Below are positions 55,899 to 64,000 of a DNA stretch of 64,000 bases, piece after piece. The position numbers and the translations under genes are program-made. The notes under the pieces were generated by a model that had not been told where the DNA came from, did no database searches, and was given only the letters and a program-made list of their open reading frames with translations. This stretch comes from Sinorhizobium meliloti 4H41 (lineage in GTDB: Bacteria > Pseudomonadota > Alphaproteobacteria > Rhizobiales > Rhizobiaceae), in NCBI RefSeq assembly GCF_000375585.1, contig NZ_AQWP01000007.1, positions 177,472 through 241,471 of the forward strand, in the 5' to 3' direction. Within the stretch, counting starts at the first letter, position 1. Each line of letters opens with the position of its first letter.

Positions 55899-56684
55899 AT
55901 GAGACGTTTCGCAGGCCAAACGGTTTTCGTCACCGGCGGCAACAAGGGAATCGGGCGCGGCATCGCCAAACGCTTTGCCGAAGAGGGAGCAAAGGTCGCC
56001 ATCGCCGCAATCGAGAAGGATACGTCCGCGGCGGCCGAGACACTGGCTGAGGAGACCGGCACCGATGTGATCGGACTGACGCTGGATGTAACCGACGTCC
56101 GAGCGGTTCAGGAAGCCTATGGTGAAGCCGAGGCGAAGCTGGGCGCGGTATCCGTATCCGTCCAAAACGCAGGCGTCATCACCATCGCCAAGGTCGAAAA
56201 CCTCACCGAGCGCGAGTGGGACCTCAATCTCGACGTGAACACCAAGGGCGTCTTCCTCTGCTGCCAGGAAGCCATTCGCCGCTTCCGCGCCAGCGGAACC
56301 AAAGGGCGACTCATCAACACCGCCTCCGGCCAAGCCCGCCAAGGCTTCATCTATACTCCGCACTACGCCGCCTCGAAATTCGGCGTGGTCGGCTTGACGC
56401 AGAGCCTTGCCAAAGAACTCGCTGGCGAGGGCATCACAGCCAACGCAATTTGCCCCGGTATCATTCACACCGAGATGTGGGATTACAATGACCGCGTCTG
56501 GGGTCAGATGCTCGGTGAGTACGGCCCCGGCGAACTGATGGCCGAGTGGGTCCGCGGCATCCCTATGGGGCGCGCCGGAACGCCTGCCGAAGTCGCAGCG
56601 CTGGTCGCATTCCTGGCCTCGGAAGATGCCGCCTACATCACAGGTCAGACGATCAACGTCGATGGCGGCTTGATCATGTCGTGA
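55899..56684 (+). CDS. Short-chain dehydrogenase/reductase of the carbohydrate locus (2)
   Basis: A 261-residue SDR with TGGNKGIGRGIA, QNAGVITI in place of the usual NNAG (Val-Gln-Asn-Ala-Gly), Ser in NTASGQARQGFIY and the catalytic YAASK. CPGIIHTEMWDYNDRVWGQMLGEYGPGELMAEWVRGIPMGR is the substrate loop typical of sorbitol/galactitol/acetoin-type dehydrogenases. It is the last gene of the plus-strand operon, 45 bases after the regulator, and probably acts in series with the SDR at the other end of the locus. The ATG at 55899 (MRRFAGQTVFVTGG) has a GGAGGAAA site just upstream. Confidence 0.92.
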   Translation: MRRFAGQTVFVTGGNKGIGRGIAKRFAEEGAKVAIAAIEKDTSAAAETLAEETGTDVIGLTLDVTDVRAVQEAYGEAEAKLGAVSVSVQNAGVITIAKVENLTEREWDLNLDVNTKGVFLCCQEAIRRFRASGTKGRLINTASGQARQGFIYTPHYAASKFGVVGLTQSLAKELAGEGITANAICPGIIHTEMWDYNDRVWGQMLGEYGPGELMAEWVRGIPMGRAGTPAEVAALVAFLASEDAAYITGQTINVDGGLIMS

Positions 56685-56710
56685 CGTTCAGCCCATCCGA
56701 TGGGATGACG

Positions 56711-56732
56711 GCGCGCGTAATCTGACGCGCGC
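56711..56732. terminator. Hairpin between the SDR and ispG genes
   Basis: GCGCGCGT (56711-56718) pairs perfectly with ACGCGCGC (56725-56732). It lies between two convergent genes and could end transcripts in both directions, but no T-run follows. Confidence 0.4.
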
Positions 56733-56766
56733 TATCAGATCGTCGGAAAGCGAAGGCGCCGCCTGG

Positions 56767-58020
56767 TCACTCCGCGGCCGCCTGGCCGTGGCCGAAGCGT
56801 TTCTCGATATAATCGGCGACGAGCAGCTGAAAGTCCTCGGCGATCTTCGGTCCGCGCAGCGTCAGCGCCTTCTGCCCGTCGATAAAGACGGGTGCGGCCG
56901 GCATTTCCCCGGTTCCAGGAAGCGAAATACCGATATCGGCATGCTTGCTCTCGCCGGGGCCGTTGACGATGCAGCCCATCACGGCAACCTTCAGCGCCTC
57001 GACGCCCGGATATTTCTCACGCCAGACCGGCATGCTCGCGCGGATATCCTCCTGGATCTTCTGGGCCAGTTCCTGGAACACGGTCGAGGTGGTGCGGCCG
57101 CAGCCCGGACAGGCCGCGACCACCGGAATGAACTGACGGAAGCCCATCACCTGCAGAAGCTCCTGCGCCACCTGCACCTCGCGCGTGCGGTCGCCGCCGG
57201 GCTCGGGCGTCAGGGAAATGCGGATGGTGTCGCCGATGCCCTGCTGCATCAGAATGCCGAGCGAGGCGGAAGAGGCGACGATGCCCTTGGTGCCCATGCC
57301 CGCCTCGGTGAGGCCGAGATGAAGCGCATGGTCGGAACGGGCGGCAAGCATCGCATAGACGGCGATCAGGTCCTGCACGCCAGAAACCTTGGCGGACAGG
57401 ATGATGCGGTTGCGCGGCAGGCCCAGCTCCTCTGCAAGTTCCGCCGAGAGAAGCGCCGACTGCACGATCGTCTCGCGCATCACCTGCTGTGCCGTCAGAG
57501 GGGAGCCATTCGCCTGGTTCGCGTCCATCAGGCGCGTCAGCAGTTCCTGATCGAGCGAGCCCCAGTTCACCCCGATGCGCACCGGTTTGTCGTAGCGGAT
57601 CGCCATCTCGATGATTTCGGCGAACTGCTTGTCCTTCTTGTCCTTGAAACCGACATTGCCGGGATTGATGCGGTATTTGGCAAGCGCCTCGGCACAGGCC
57701 GGATGATCGGCGAGCAGCTTGTGCCCGATATAATGAAAATCGCCGACGAGCGGCACGTCCATGCCGAGGCGCAGGAGCCGCTCGCGGATCTTCGGCACGG
57801 CCGCGGCGCTCTCGTCGCGATCGACCGTGATGCGCACCAGTTCCGAACCTGCCTTGTGGAGTGCGGCCACCTGCGCCACCGTCGCATCGATATCGGCCGT
57901 ATCGGTGTTCGTCATCGACTGGACGACGACCGGAGCACCACCGCCGACGATCACGCCGCCGACATCGACGGCGACCGAGGCGCGGCGCGGCTGTGGCTCG
58001 AAATCGAAGGCAGAAGACAT
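56767..58020 (-). CDS. ispG: 4-hydroxy-3-methylbut-2-en-1-yl diphosphate synthase
   Basis: A 417-residue IspG (GcpE) that converts MEcPP to HMBPP in the MEP isoprenoid pathway. The N-terminal TIM barrel begins [32 protein letters not shown], and the C-terminal [4Fe-4S] ligands are in ACPGCGRT and [11 protein letters not shown]. It marks the return to housekeeping genes to the right of the accessory locus. Confidence 0.96.
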   Translation of the reverse strand: MSSAFDFEPQPRRASVAVDVGGVIVGGGAPVVVQSMTNTDTADIDATVAQVAALHKAGSELVRITVDRDESAAAVPKIRERLLRLGMDVPLVGDFHYIGHKLLADHPACAEALAKYRINPGNVGFKDKKDKQFAEIIEMAIRYDKPVRIGVNWGSLDQELLTRLMDANQANGSPLTAQQVMRETIVQSALLSAELAEELGLPRNRIILSAKVSGVQDLIAVYAMLAARSDHALHLGLTEAGMGTKGIVASSASLGILMQQGIGDTIRISLTPEPGGDRTREVQVAQELLQVMGFRQFIPVVAACPGCGRTTSTVFQELAQKIQEDIRASMPVWREKYPGVEALKVAVMGCIVNGPGESKHADIGISLPGTGEMPAAPVFIDGQKALTLRGPKIAEDFQLLVADYIEKRFGHGQAAAE

Positions 58021-58204
58021 GAAGGCCTCTTCTTGGGTCCGTTGCTGCAGAGCGGAACGCGCACGGACCGCCCGATACTTTCACTTTTCAGGTGGCGAAG
58101 GAACGCCCGCTTGTCAACGGCAACATCACGCGCTGACGGCGAATTGATGGCAGCGGCTACGCGAGCAGTCGCTTGCGCCAGTCTGCGCCCCGCCCGAAGG
58201 ACGA

Positions 58205-59395
58205 TCACCCCTTGCCATGATCCGCATGAACGGCGTGATGCGAAAGCAGCAGCACCACGATGAACAGCACGGGGACACAGGCGAAGATGATCGCGAAGCC
58301 GCTGTGTTCCGCGATGAAGCCGATCAATGAGGGCGCAAACAGCATGCCGGAATAGCCCATGGTGGTCGCGACCGACAGCCCGATGCCCGGCTGCAGACCC
58401 GGCATATTGCCGGCGGCCGAAAAGGCGATCGGCACCATGTTGGAAATGCCGATGCCTGCAAGCGCAAAACCGAGGATCGCGAGAACGGCATTGGGAGCGA
58501 GACCGGCCAGCACCATGCCGACGAGAGCGGTCACGGTGCAGATGCGCAGGGTCAGAGTGGCGCCGAGCCGGTCGCGCACGTGATCGCCGGCAAAGCGCAT
58601 CGCCGCCATGGTCCCCGAGAAGGCCGCAAAACCGAAGCCTGAAAGCTCGACGGAGGCGCCGAGTTCATCCTTCAGATAAAGTGCACCCCAGTCGAGAACG
58701 GCCCCCTCGGGCACCATCGAGAAAAGCGCCATGATGCCGATCAGCCAGGGCAGCGGTGTCATCGGCAGCCTGAGCTTCTCTTTGGTTGCCGCATGATGCG
58801 GCCGGTCGGCAAGGATCATCGGCCAGGCAACCGCGAGTATCGCAAGGCACAGACAGGTGACGACGATCGCATGCGGCAGCACGCCGAAGCGGGCCATCAG
58901 AAAGCCGCCGATCCCGGCGCCGATCAGCCCGCCGAGGCTCCAATAGGCATGGCACGAGGACATGATTGCACGGCGCATCGACTTCTCGACCTCGACGGCA
59001 TTGGCATTCATGGCCACATCCATCGCGCCGACGAAGCCGCCGAGCAGGAACATGCCGAGTGCTGCCGTCCACAGATCCGGCAGAAGCGTCAGAAGGAGAA
59101 GCAGCGGTGAAAGGATGATCGCCGTGACCTTGACCACCTTCTGCGAGCCGAGACGGGCGATGAAGCCGCCGGCAATCGGCATCAGCACCAGCGAGCCGAT
59201 GCCGAAACCGAGGATGAGAAGACCGAGAACGCTCTCGCCGATGCCGAGGCGCTCCTTGAACTCCGGGATTTTCGGCGCCCAGCTTCCGGTGACGAAGCCG
59301 TTCATCAGAAACAGGAGAGACACGGCTAGCCGGTTTTTCGACATGTAGCCCTGCCGGCCAACGGCTTTCTGGGCGGAATCTGTACGCTGATCCAT
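58205..59395 (-). CDS. Major facilitator superfamily transporter
   Basis: A 396-residue permease with 12 predicted helices. The first helix region FLMNGFVTGSWAPKIPEFKERLGIGESVLGLLILGFGIGSL and MDVAMNANAVEVEKSMRRAIMSSCHAYWSLGGLIGAGIGG match a small MFS group sometimes listed as FucP-like or 'inner membrane YbjJ-like'. The substrate is unknown. The ATG at 59395 has GGAAGG 8 bases before it. It follows a DeoR regulator and a stray VOC fragment, and may be controlled by that regulator. Confidence 0.9.
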   Translation of the reverse strand: MDQRTDSAQKAVGRQGYMSKNRLAVSLLFLMNGFVTGSWAPKIPEFKERLGIGESVLGLLILGFGIGSLVLMPIAGGFIARLGSQKVVKVTAIILSPLLLLLTLLPDLWTAALGMFLLGGFVGAMDVAMNANAVEVEKSMRRAIMSSCHAYWSLGGLIGAGIGGFLMARFGVLPHAIVVTCLCLAILAVAWPMILADRPHHAATKEKLRLPMTPLPWLIGIMALFSMVPEGAVLDWGALYLKDELGASVELSGFGFAAFSGTMAAMRFAGDHVRDRLGATLTLRICTVTALVGMVLAGLAPNAVLAILGFALAGIGISNMVPIAFSAAGNMPGLQPGIGLSVATTMGYSGMLFAPSLIGFIAEHSGFAIIFACVPVLFIVVLLLSHHAVHADHGKG

Positions 59396-59426
59396 GGGTT
59401 AACCTTCCGCTGCCGGATCGTCCGGC

Positions 59427-59490
59427 TCAATTGGTAATTTCGATGAGATTGCCGTCGGGATCGCGGATCACCGGATAGGCTCCTTCGCGA
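59427..59490 (-). pseudogene. C-terminal remnant of a VOC (glyoxalase) gene
   Basis: In the frame that is +1 to the deoR end, the DNA encodes EGAYPVIRDPDGNLIEITN followed by TGA. RDPDGNLIEI is the classic C-terminal motif of the VOC/glyoxalase superfamily. No upstream part of such a domain is found in this frame: it runs antisense-like under deoR. It may be a leftover of a lost gene or, less likely, part of a frameshifted deoR-VOC fusion. Confidence 0.55.
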
Positions 59491-60250
59491 GAACGACGTT
59501 CGCCCCCCGCGCCGTGAAGGCCGCGACATGGGCTTCCGGCGCATCCGCCTCGAGAACGAGCGTGGAGGCACCGTCTATGGCGACCACCGGATGCGGCGCA
59601 GCGGTACCGAGCTTGTCGGTCGTGACGGCCGCAAGCAGGGCGCGGCTCCTGGAAGCGATCAGCCGCTTGAATTCCGCATCCTCGAAGTGGAAGGCGGTCA
59701 GCCCTGCTTCGGCATCCGCACCGCAGGTCCCGAGTATCGCGAGATCGGGCCGCAAGAGCTCGGCGTCGCGCTGCGCCCGCGCACCGACCGCCGCGCCGAC
59801 AGCGCGGTTCAGCGGCCCGCCCACCAGAATGACTTCGATGCCCGGCTTCTCCATCAAAGCCGCCGCGATCGGCGGCGTATTGGTGATGATCGTCGCGGGG
59901 AGGTCCGGTCCGATCGCCTGCGCAATCGCCAGATTGGCAGAGCCGGCGTCGAGGAACACGGTCATGCGCGGCCTTAGAAAGGCGACCGCAACCTGCGCCA
60001 GCGCCGCCTTCCGTTCGGGCGCGCGCGATATCCGGCCCACGAGCGAGCCTGCGTCGGGCGCAACCGGCAACGCTCCGCCATAGACGCGCTCGCAAAGACC
60101 GGCGGCGGCCATTTCGCGCAGGTCGCGGCGGATCGTGTCTTCCGACACGCCGAATTCGCGCGCGAGATCGGCCGCAAGCACCCGGCCCTCGGTTCTGAGC
60201 CTTTCCTGGATCAGACTCTTTCTCTCTCGCAGCAGCAGATCGATGGACAT
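59468..60250 (-). CDS. DeoR family transcriptional regulator
   Basis: A 260-residue regulator. The N-terminal HTH is RKSLIQERLRTEGRVLAADLAREFGVSEDTIRRDLREMAAAGLCERVYGGAL, the standard DeoR signature; the sensor domain has VFLDAGSANLAIAQAI, GGPLNRAVGAAVG and TAFHFEDAEFKRLIASRSRALLAAVTTDKLGTAAP. It probably senses a sugar phosphate. I chose the ATG at 60250; an ATG 5 codons upstream is also possible and neither has a strong ribosome site. The MFS gene follows after a 72-base stretch with the VOC remnant. Confidence 0.9.
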   Translation of the reverse strand: MSIDLLLRERKSLIQERLRTEGRVLAADLAREFGVSEDTIRRDLREMAAAGLCERVYGGALPVAPDAGSLVGRISRAPERKAALAQVAVAFLRPRMTVFLDAGSANLAIAQAIGPDLPATIITNTPPIAAALMEKPGIEVILVGGPLNRAVGAAVGARAQRDAELLRPDLAILGTCGADAEAGLTAFHFEDAEFKRLIASRSRALLAAVTTDKLGTAAPHPVVAIDGASTLVLEADAPEAHVAAFTARGANVVLAKEPIR

Positions 60251-60517
60251 CCTGAAACCGTGCATAATCGTGCATGAATCGATGGAAACGTGATTATCAC
60301 TCCCGACCACGGCTTTCAATCCCGCCTGCCGCAAAACTGCAGGCACGCAACGGAACATTTCACGCCGCAGCGTTTTCGGTAGGAATCGGCCATCTGAGGA
60401 AAAATCTTCATCGAAACCGTTCGGAATTGGTCTTTTATACGCTTGGAAACTGGCGGGTTTATGCGAAATTCGCTGCAATCCGGATGACGGGCCGGAGAAC
60501 CAGAACTGGAAACAACC

Positions 60518-61291
60518 ATGAAACTCCTTCCGACGCTTTTTGCTGCCGCCCTCCTGCAACTCGCCGCCTTCGTTCCCGCTGAGGCGGGGCAGAACCTGGA
60601 CGAGGTCAAGTCCGCAGGCGTGCTGAAGATCGGCACCGAGGGCACTTACGCCCCCTTCACCTATCATGACGCGAGCGGCGCTCTCGTCGGCTTCGACGTC
60701 GAGATCGGTCAGGAAGTCGCCAAGCGCCTCGGCGTGAAGCCGGAATTCCTGGAAGGCAAGTGGGATGGCCTGATCGCCGGCCTCGACGCAAACCGTTACG
60801 ACGCGGTCATCAACCAGGTCGGCATCACCGAGGAACGCAAGAAGAAATACGACTTCTCCGAACCCTATATCGCCTCCAAGGCGGTGCTGATCGTCCGCGG
60901 CGACGACGAGGAGATCAAGGACTTCGCCGACCTGAAGGGCAAGAAGTCCGCACAGTCGCTGACCAGCAACTTCGGCAAGCTCGCGCAAGCCTCGGGCGCC
61001 GAGCTCGTCGGAACCGACGGTTTCGACCAGTCGATCCAGCTCGTGCTGACGGGCCGGGCCGACGCGACCATCAATGACAGCCTTTCCTTCCTCGACTTCA
61101 AGAAGCAGAAGCCGGATGCGAATGTGAAGATCGCCGCCGAAAAGCCCGATGCCGATTATTCGGGCATCATCATCCGCAAGGGCGAGCCGGAGCTGCTCGA
61201 AGCGATCAACAAGGCGCTGGCCGAGATCAAGGCCGACGGCACCTATGAGAAGATCTCGCAGAAATATTTCGGCGCCGACGTTTCGAAATAG
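60518..61291 (+). CDS. Amino-acid ABC transporter substrate-binding protein
   Basis: A 257-residue periplasmic protein with signal peptide (LLPTLFAAALLQLAAFVPAEA, cut near 23). The SBP_bac_3 pattern is KIGTEGTYAPFTYHDASGALVGFDVEIGQEVAKRLGVKPEF, RYDAVINQVGITEERKKKYDFSEPY and AEIKADGTYEKISQKYFG, close to cystine/polar amino-acid binders (FliY type). It heads a complete operon with permease and ATPase. A very strong hairpin follows the gene. Confidence 0.93.
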   Translation: MKLLPTLFAAALLQLAAFVPAEAGQNLDEVKSAGVLKIGTEGTYAPFTYHDASGALVGFDVEIGQEVAKRLGVKPEFLEGKWDGLIAGLDANRYDAVINQVGITEERKKKYDFSEPYIASKAVLIVRGDDEEIKDFADLKGKKSAQSLTSNFGKLAQASGAELVGTDGFDQSIQLVLTGRADATINDSLSFLDFKKQKPDANVKIAAEKPDADYSGIIIRKGEPELLEAINKALAEIKADGTYEKISQKYFGADVSK

Positions 61292-61384
61292 GGCCTGCGG
61301 AAGCGCGACCGGTCGAACAACCGCCCCCGCTCTTCACGTTGCACGGATGTGGGCTTCACACCTTTCCCCATCCTGCTTATGAAT

Positions 61385-61417
61385 CGCGATCCGTCCCGGC
61401 ATCCGGGACGGATCGCG
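61385..61417 (+). promoter_or_regulatory. Strong intercistronic stem-loop
   Basis: Fifteen-bp perfect arms (61385-61399 and 61403-61417; core GCGATCCGTCCCGG) flank a three-base loop and are followed by CGTTTTG. It lies 94 bases after the binding-protein gene and just before the permease start. It is probably a partial terminator or message stabiliser. Confidence 0.8.
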
Positions 61418-61436
61418 CGTTTTGAAAGGTTCTCCC

Positions 61437-62117
61437 TTGCCCCACTGGCTTCAACTGATGGCGGATTCGTTGCCGGCCCTGCTCTGGGCGGGGCTGATCT
61501 TCACGATCCCGCTAACGCTCCTCTCCTTCACCCTCGGCCTGGCTCTCGGCCTCGTCACCGCCGTCGTCCGGCTGTTTGCTCCGGCTCCTTTCGCGGCCGT
61601 GGCCCGGTTTTATGTGTGGGTCATCCGCGGCACGCCGCTGCTCGTGCAGCTCTTCGTCATCTTCTACGGCCTGCCGAGCATGGGCATACTGCTCGACGCC
61701 TTTCCCGCAGCGCTGATCGGCTTTACGCTCAATATCGGCGCCTACAGTTCCGAAATCATCCGCGCGGTGATCTCGTCGGTTCCGAGGGGGCAGTGGGAAG
61801 CGGCCTATTCGATCGGCATGAGCTGGAGCCAGGCGATGCGCCGGACGATCCTTCCGCAGGCGGGCCGCGTCGCCGTTCCGCCGCTGTCGAACACCTTCAT
61901 CTCGCTCGTCAAGGACACCTCGCTCGCCGCCGCGATCACGGTGCCGGAGCTATTCCAGACGGCGCAGCGCATCGTCGCCACCAGTTATGAACCCTTGGTC
62001 CTCTACATCGAAGCCGCCCTGATCTATCTTGTCATGAGTTCCGTCCTTTCGGCGCTGCAGGGGAAACTGGAGCAGCGCTTCGCCCGCTATGGCGGCTTCC
62101 TGGAGGCGCGCGCATGA
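61437..62117 (+). CDS. Amino-acid ABC transporter permease
   Basis: A 226-residue permease with about five helices. FYVWVIRGTPLLVQLFVIFYGLP and the EAA loop EAAYSIGMSWSQAMRRTILPQAGRVAVPPLSNTFISLVKDTSLAAAI are diagnostic for the HisM/GlnP family. The start is probably the TTG at 61437 (LPHWLQLMADSLPALLW) with AAAGG in front; a TTG 5 codons upstream is the alternative. The stop overlaps the ATPase start. Confidence 0.92.
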   Translation: MPHWLQLMADSLPALLWAGLIFTIPLTLLSFTLGLALGLVTAVVRLFAPAPFAAVARFYVWVIRGTPLLVQLFVIFYGLPSMGILLDAFPAALIGFTLNIGAYSSEIIRAVISSVPRGQWEAAYSIGMSWSQAMRRTILPQAGRVAVPPLSNTFISLVKDTSLAAAITVPELFQTAQRIVATSYEPLVLYIEAALIYLVMSSVLSALQGKLEQRFARYGGFLEARA

Positions 62118-62875
62118 TCGAACTCTCCCACATCGTCAAGCGCTTCGGCACCAACACCGTGCTGAACGACATCAGCGTCTCGCTCGCGGAAGGCAGCGTG
62201 ACTGCGCTCGTCGGACCGTCCGGCGGCGGCAAGAGCACGCTGCTGCGCTGCGTCAACCTGTTGGAGATCCCGACGGCGGGGGCAATCCGCCTCGGCGACG
62301 AGCGGCTCGAATTCGCGGAAGGCCGGAAGGTCGGCTGGCAAGCGATCCAGAGACTGCGCCGTCAGACGGGAATGGTGTTCCAGAACTTCCAGCTTTTCCC
62401 GCACCAGACGGCGATCGGCAATGTGATGGAAGGCCTCGTCACCGTCCTCAAGTGGCCGGCCGACCGGGCCCGCACCCGGGCGCTCGAGCTGCTGGAGAAG
62501 GTCGGCATGGCGCATAAGGCGGATGCCTGGCCGGCCACGCTATCCGGCGGCCAGCAGCAACGCGTCGCGATCGCCCGGGCACTTGCTCCCTCGCCGCGCG
62601 TGCTCCTTTGCGACGAGCCGACCTCGGCGCTGGATCCGGAACTGGCGGAAGAAGTGGTGGAGGTCCTGAGCCGCCTTGCGCGGGAAGGCACCACGATGAT
62701 CATGGCCACCCACGACCTTCGCCTCGCCTCCCGCGTCGCCGATCACGTCGTCTTCCTGGATGGCGGCGTCGTCGTCGAAAGCGGTCCCCCGCGCAAGATC
62801 TTCTCGACGCCGGAGCGCGAGCGGACGAAGCGGTTCATCGCCTCGCTGAGCGCGCCGATGAGCTATGACATTTGA
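62114..62875 (+). CDS. Amino-acid ABC transporter ATP-binding protein
   Basis: A 253-residue ATPase of the GlnQ/HisP group: GPSGGGKST near residue 36, QTGMVFQNFQLFPHQTAIGNVMEG (Q-loop), LSGGQQQRVAIARAL, LLCDEPTSALDPEL and the switch MATHDLR. Its ATG overlaps the permease stop. It could also serve the orphan transporter pair at 21.5-23.2 kb, though that is speculation. Confidence 0.95.
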   Translation: MIELSHIVKRFGTNTVLNDISVSLAEGSVTALVGPSGGGKSTLLRCVNLLEIPTAGAIRLGDERLEFAEGRKVGWQAIQRLRRQTGMVFQNFQLFPHQTAIGNVMEGLVTVLKWPADRARTRALELLEKVGMAHKADAWPATLSGGQQQRVAIARALAPSPRVLLCDEPTSALDPELAEEVVEVLSRLAREGTTMIMATHDLRLASRVADHVVFLDGGVVVESGPPRKIFSTPERERTKRFIASLSAPMSYDI

Positions 62876-62890
62876 GGTATCGGGCGGTGC

Positions 62891-64000
62891 CTAACCCCCG
62901 AACACGACCAGCAGATCTTTCGCATCGATCTGATCGCCGGCCCTGACGAGCACCTCGGAAATCACCCCGTCCTTCTCGGCATGAAGCGCCGTCTCCATTT
63001 TCATCGCCTCGATGGAGAGCAGCACGTCTCCGGCCTTGACCGATTGGCCGGAGACCACCGCGACGGTCGAGATCACGCCCGGCATCGGCGCGCCGAGATG
63101 GGCGGCGTTGCCGGCTTCCGCCTTGCGGCGGACGGCGGCCGAGGCGCCGCGATTGCGGTCGGGCACCTTGATGGACCGCGGCTGGCCGTTCAATTCGAAG
63201 AACATCTTGACCATGCCCTTCTCGTCGATCTCGCCCTGCGCCTGGTTGAGGATGACGAGCGTCTTGCCCTTTTCGATGTCGGCGAAGAGTTCCTCACCCG
63301 GCGCCATACCGTAGAAATAGGCGGGCGTCGGCAGCACGCTGACGGGGCCGTAGGTTTCGCAGGCCACCGCATAATCGGTGAAGACCTTCGGATACATGAG
63401 GTAGGAGGCGAACTCGAAATCGGTCACTTCACGGCCGAGCTTCTCCTCGATGCCCTTGCGCTCGGCGTCGAGATCCGCGTCTTCGAGAAGCGAGCCCGGA
63501 CGGGCGTCATAGGGCTCTTCGCCTTTGAGCGCCTTCTTCTGCAGCGCCTCCGGCCAGCCGCCCGGCGGTTGGCCGAGATCGCCCTTGAGCATGGAGACGA
63601 CCGATTCCGGGAAGGCGATGTCCTTGCCCGGATTCTCGACATCGGCGACCGTCAGATCCTGGGAGACCATCATCAGCGCCATGTCGCCGACGACCTTGGA
63701 AGACGGCGTCACCTTGACGATATCGCCGAACATCCGGTTGGCGTCGGCATAGGCCTGCGCCACCTCGTGCCAGCGGGTCTCGAGGCCGAGCGAGCGGGCT
63801 TGTTCCTTCAGATTGGTGAACTGGCCGCCCGGCATCTCGTGCAGATAGACTTCCGAAGCCGGTCCCTTGAGGTCGCTTTCGAAGGCCGCATATTGATGGC
63901 GTACCGCCTCCCAGTAGAAGGAGATGCGGCGGATCCATTCCGGATCGAGGCCCGGGTCGCGCTCCGAGCCGGACAGCGCCTCGACGATCGAGCCGAGGCA
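62891..64000 (-). CDS. pyc: Pyruvate carboxylase, C-terminal part
   Basis: The gene enters from the right edge; about 369 C-terminal codons are visible. They include the end of the carboxyltransferase domain (WIRRISFYWEAVRHQYAAFESDLKG...EVYLHEMPGGQFTNLKEQARSLGL) and the C-terminal biotinyl domain, with the biotin-Lys in EAMKMETALHAEKDG near the end and APMPGVISTVAVVSGQ before it. The enzyme makes oxaloacetate from pyruvate for anaplerosis. Met codons inside the visible part are not real starts, as coding similarity continues to the window edge. Confidence 0.96.
   Translation of the reverse strand, partial: CLGSIVEALSGSERDPGLDPEWIRRISFYWEAVRHQYAAFESDLKGPASEVYLHEMPGGQFTNLKEQARSLGLETRWHEVAQAYADANRMFGDIVKVTPSSKVVGDMALMMVSQDLTVADVENPGKDIAFPESVVSMLKGDLGQPPGGWPEALQKKALKGEEPYDARPGSLLEDADLDAERKGIEEKLGREVTDFEFASYLMYPKVFTDYAVACETYGPVSVLPTPAYFYGMAPGEELFADIEKGKTLVILNQAQGEIDEKGMVKMFFELNGQPRSIKVPDRNRGASAAVRRKAEAGNAAHLGAPMPGVISTVAVVSGQSVKAGDVLLSIEAMKMETALHAEKDGVISEVLVRAGDQIDAKDLLVVFGG

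Noticed and set aside
59427..60275. 283-codon frame overlapping deoR
   Set aside because: Only its last 20 codons resemble a protein (VOC C-terminus); the remainder is a shadow of deoR, so only the end was kept as a remnant.

Overview
The window is a piece of a high-GC alphaproteobacterial chromosome, almost certainly from Sinorhizobium/Ensifer in the S. meliloti group. The basis is gene content and order (acnA-ccmABCDG; dapF-mtaB-ftsY; ffh-rpsP-rimM-trmD-rplS; thiBPQ behind a TPP riboswitch; rpoH2, carD, fdxA; phbAB/phaR; hisC; ispG; pyc), many small rhizobial families (DUF2794, DUF2585, DUF1223), and dispersed palindromic elements of the rhizobial RIME type. The species call comes from recognition and memory, not from a search.

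Layout. 0-3.3 kb: end of a GNAT acetyltransferase, clpP, an ArsR/AHSA1 pair, DUF2794 and DUF1223 proteins. 3.5-9.4 kb: aconitase, divergent from the cytochrome c maturation genes ccmABCDG. 9.5-15.7 kb (minus strand): a metallo-hydrolase, dapF, mtaB, ftsY, the septation protein YciB and a DUF2585 protein, several joined by start/stop overlaps. 16.1-21.4 kb: ffh, chorismate mutase, rpsP, rimM, trmD and rplS, with a TauE/SafE permease on the opposite strand. 21.5-30 kb: an amino-acid ABC pair without its own ATPase, an ABC-F protein overlapping thiamine pyrophosphokinase, and the thiamine transporter thiBPQ under a TPP riboswitch. 30-38.5 kb: an M48 lipoprotein protease, rpoH2 with a textbook ECF15 (RpoE2) promoter, carD, fdxA, an S4 RNA-binding protein and a SUV3-like helicase. 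39-47 kb: polyhydroxybutyrate genes phbB/phbA divergent from phaR, then rpmF, a glutathione transferase, mtgA, ispA, hisC and a LysE exporter.

47-56.7 kb is the accessory part. A self-contained carbohydrate locus sits between lysE and ispG: an RbsABC-type importer plus a short-chain dehydrogenase on the minus strand, and a transketolase split into two genes, an FGGY kinase, a SorC-family regulator and a second dehydrogenase on the plus strand. The set reads as a full pathway: import, oxidation/reduction of a polyol or sugar, phosphorylation, then transfer of a two-carbon unit by a dedicated transketolase. The substrate cannot be read from sequence; a branched or otherwise unusual pentose or pentitol (apiose/apulose-like chemistry is one precedent) is my leading hypothesis.

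56.7-64 kb: ispG, an MFS transporter and DeoR-type regulator with a fragment of a VOC (glyoxalase) gene trapped between them, a complete amino-acid ABC operon, and the C-terminal part of pyruvate carboxylase running off the end. No rRNA, complete tRNA, CRISPR array, transposase or integrase was seen.
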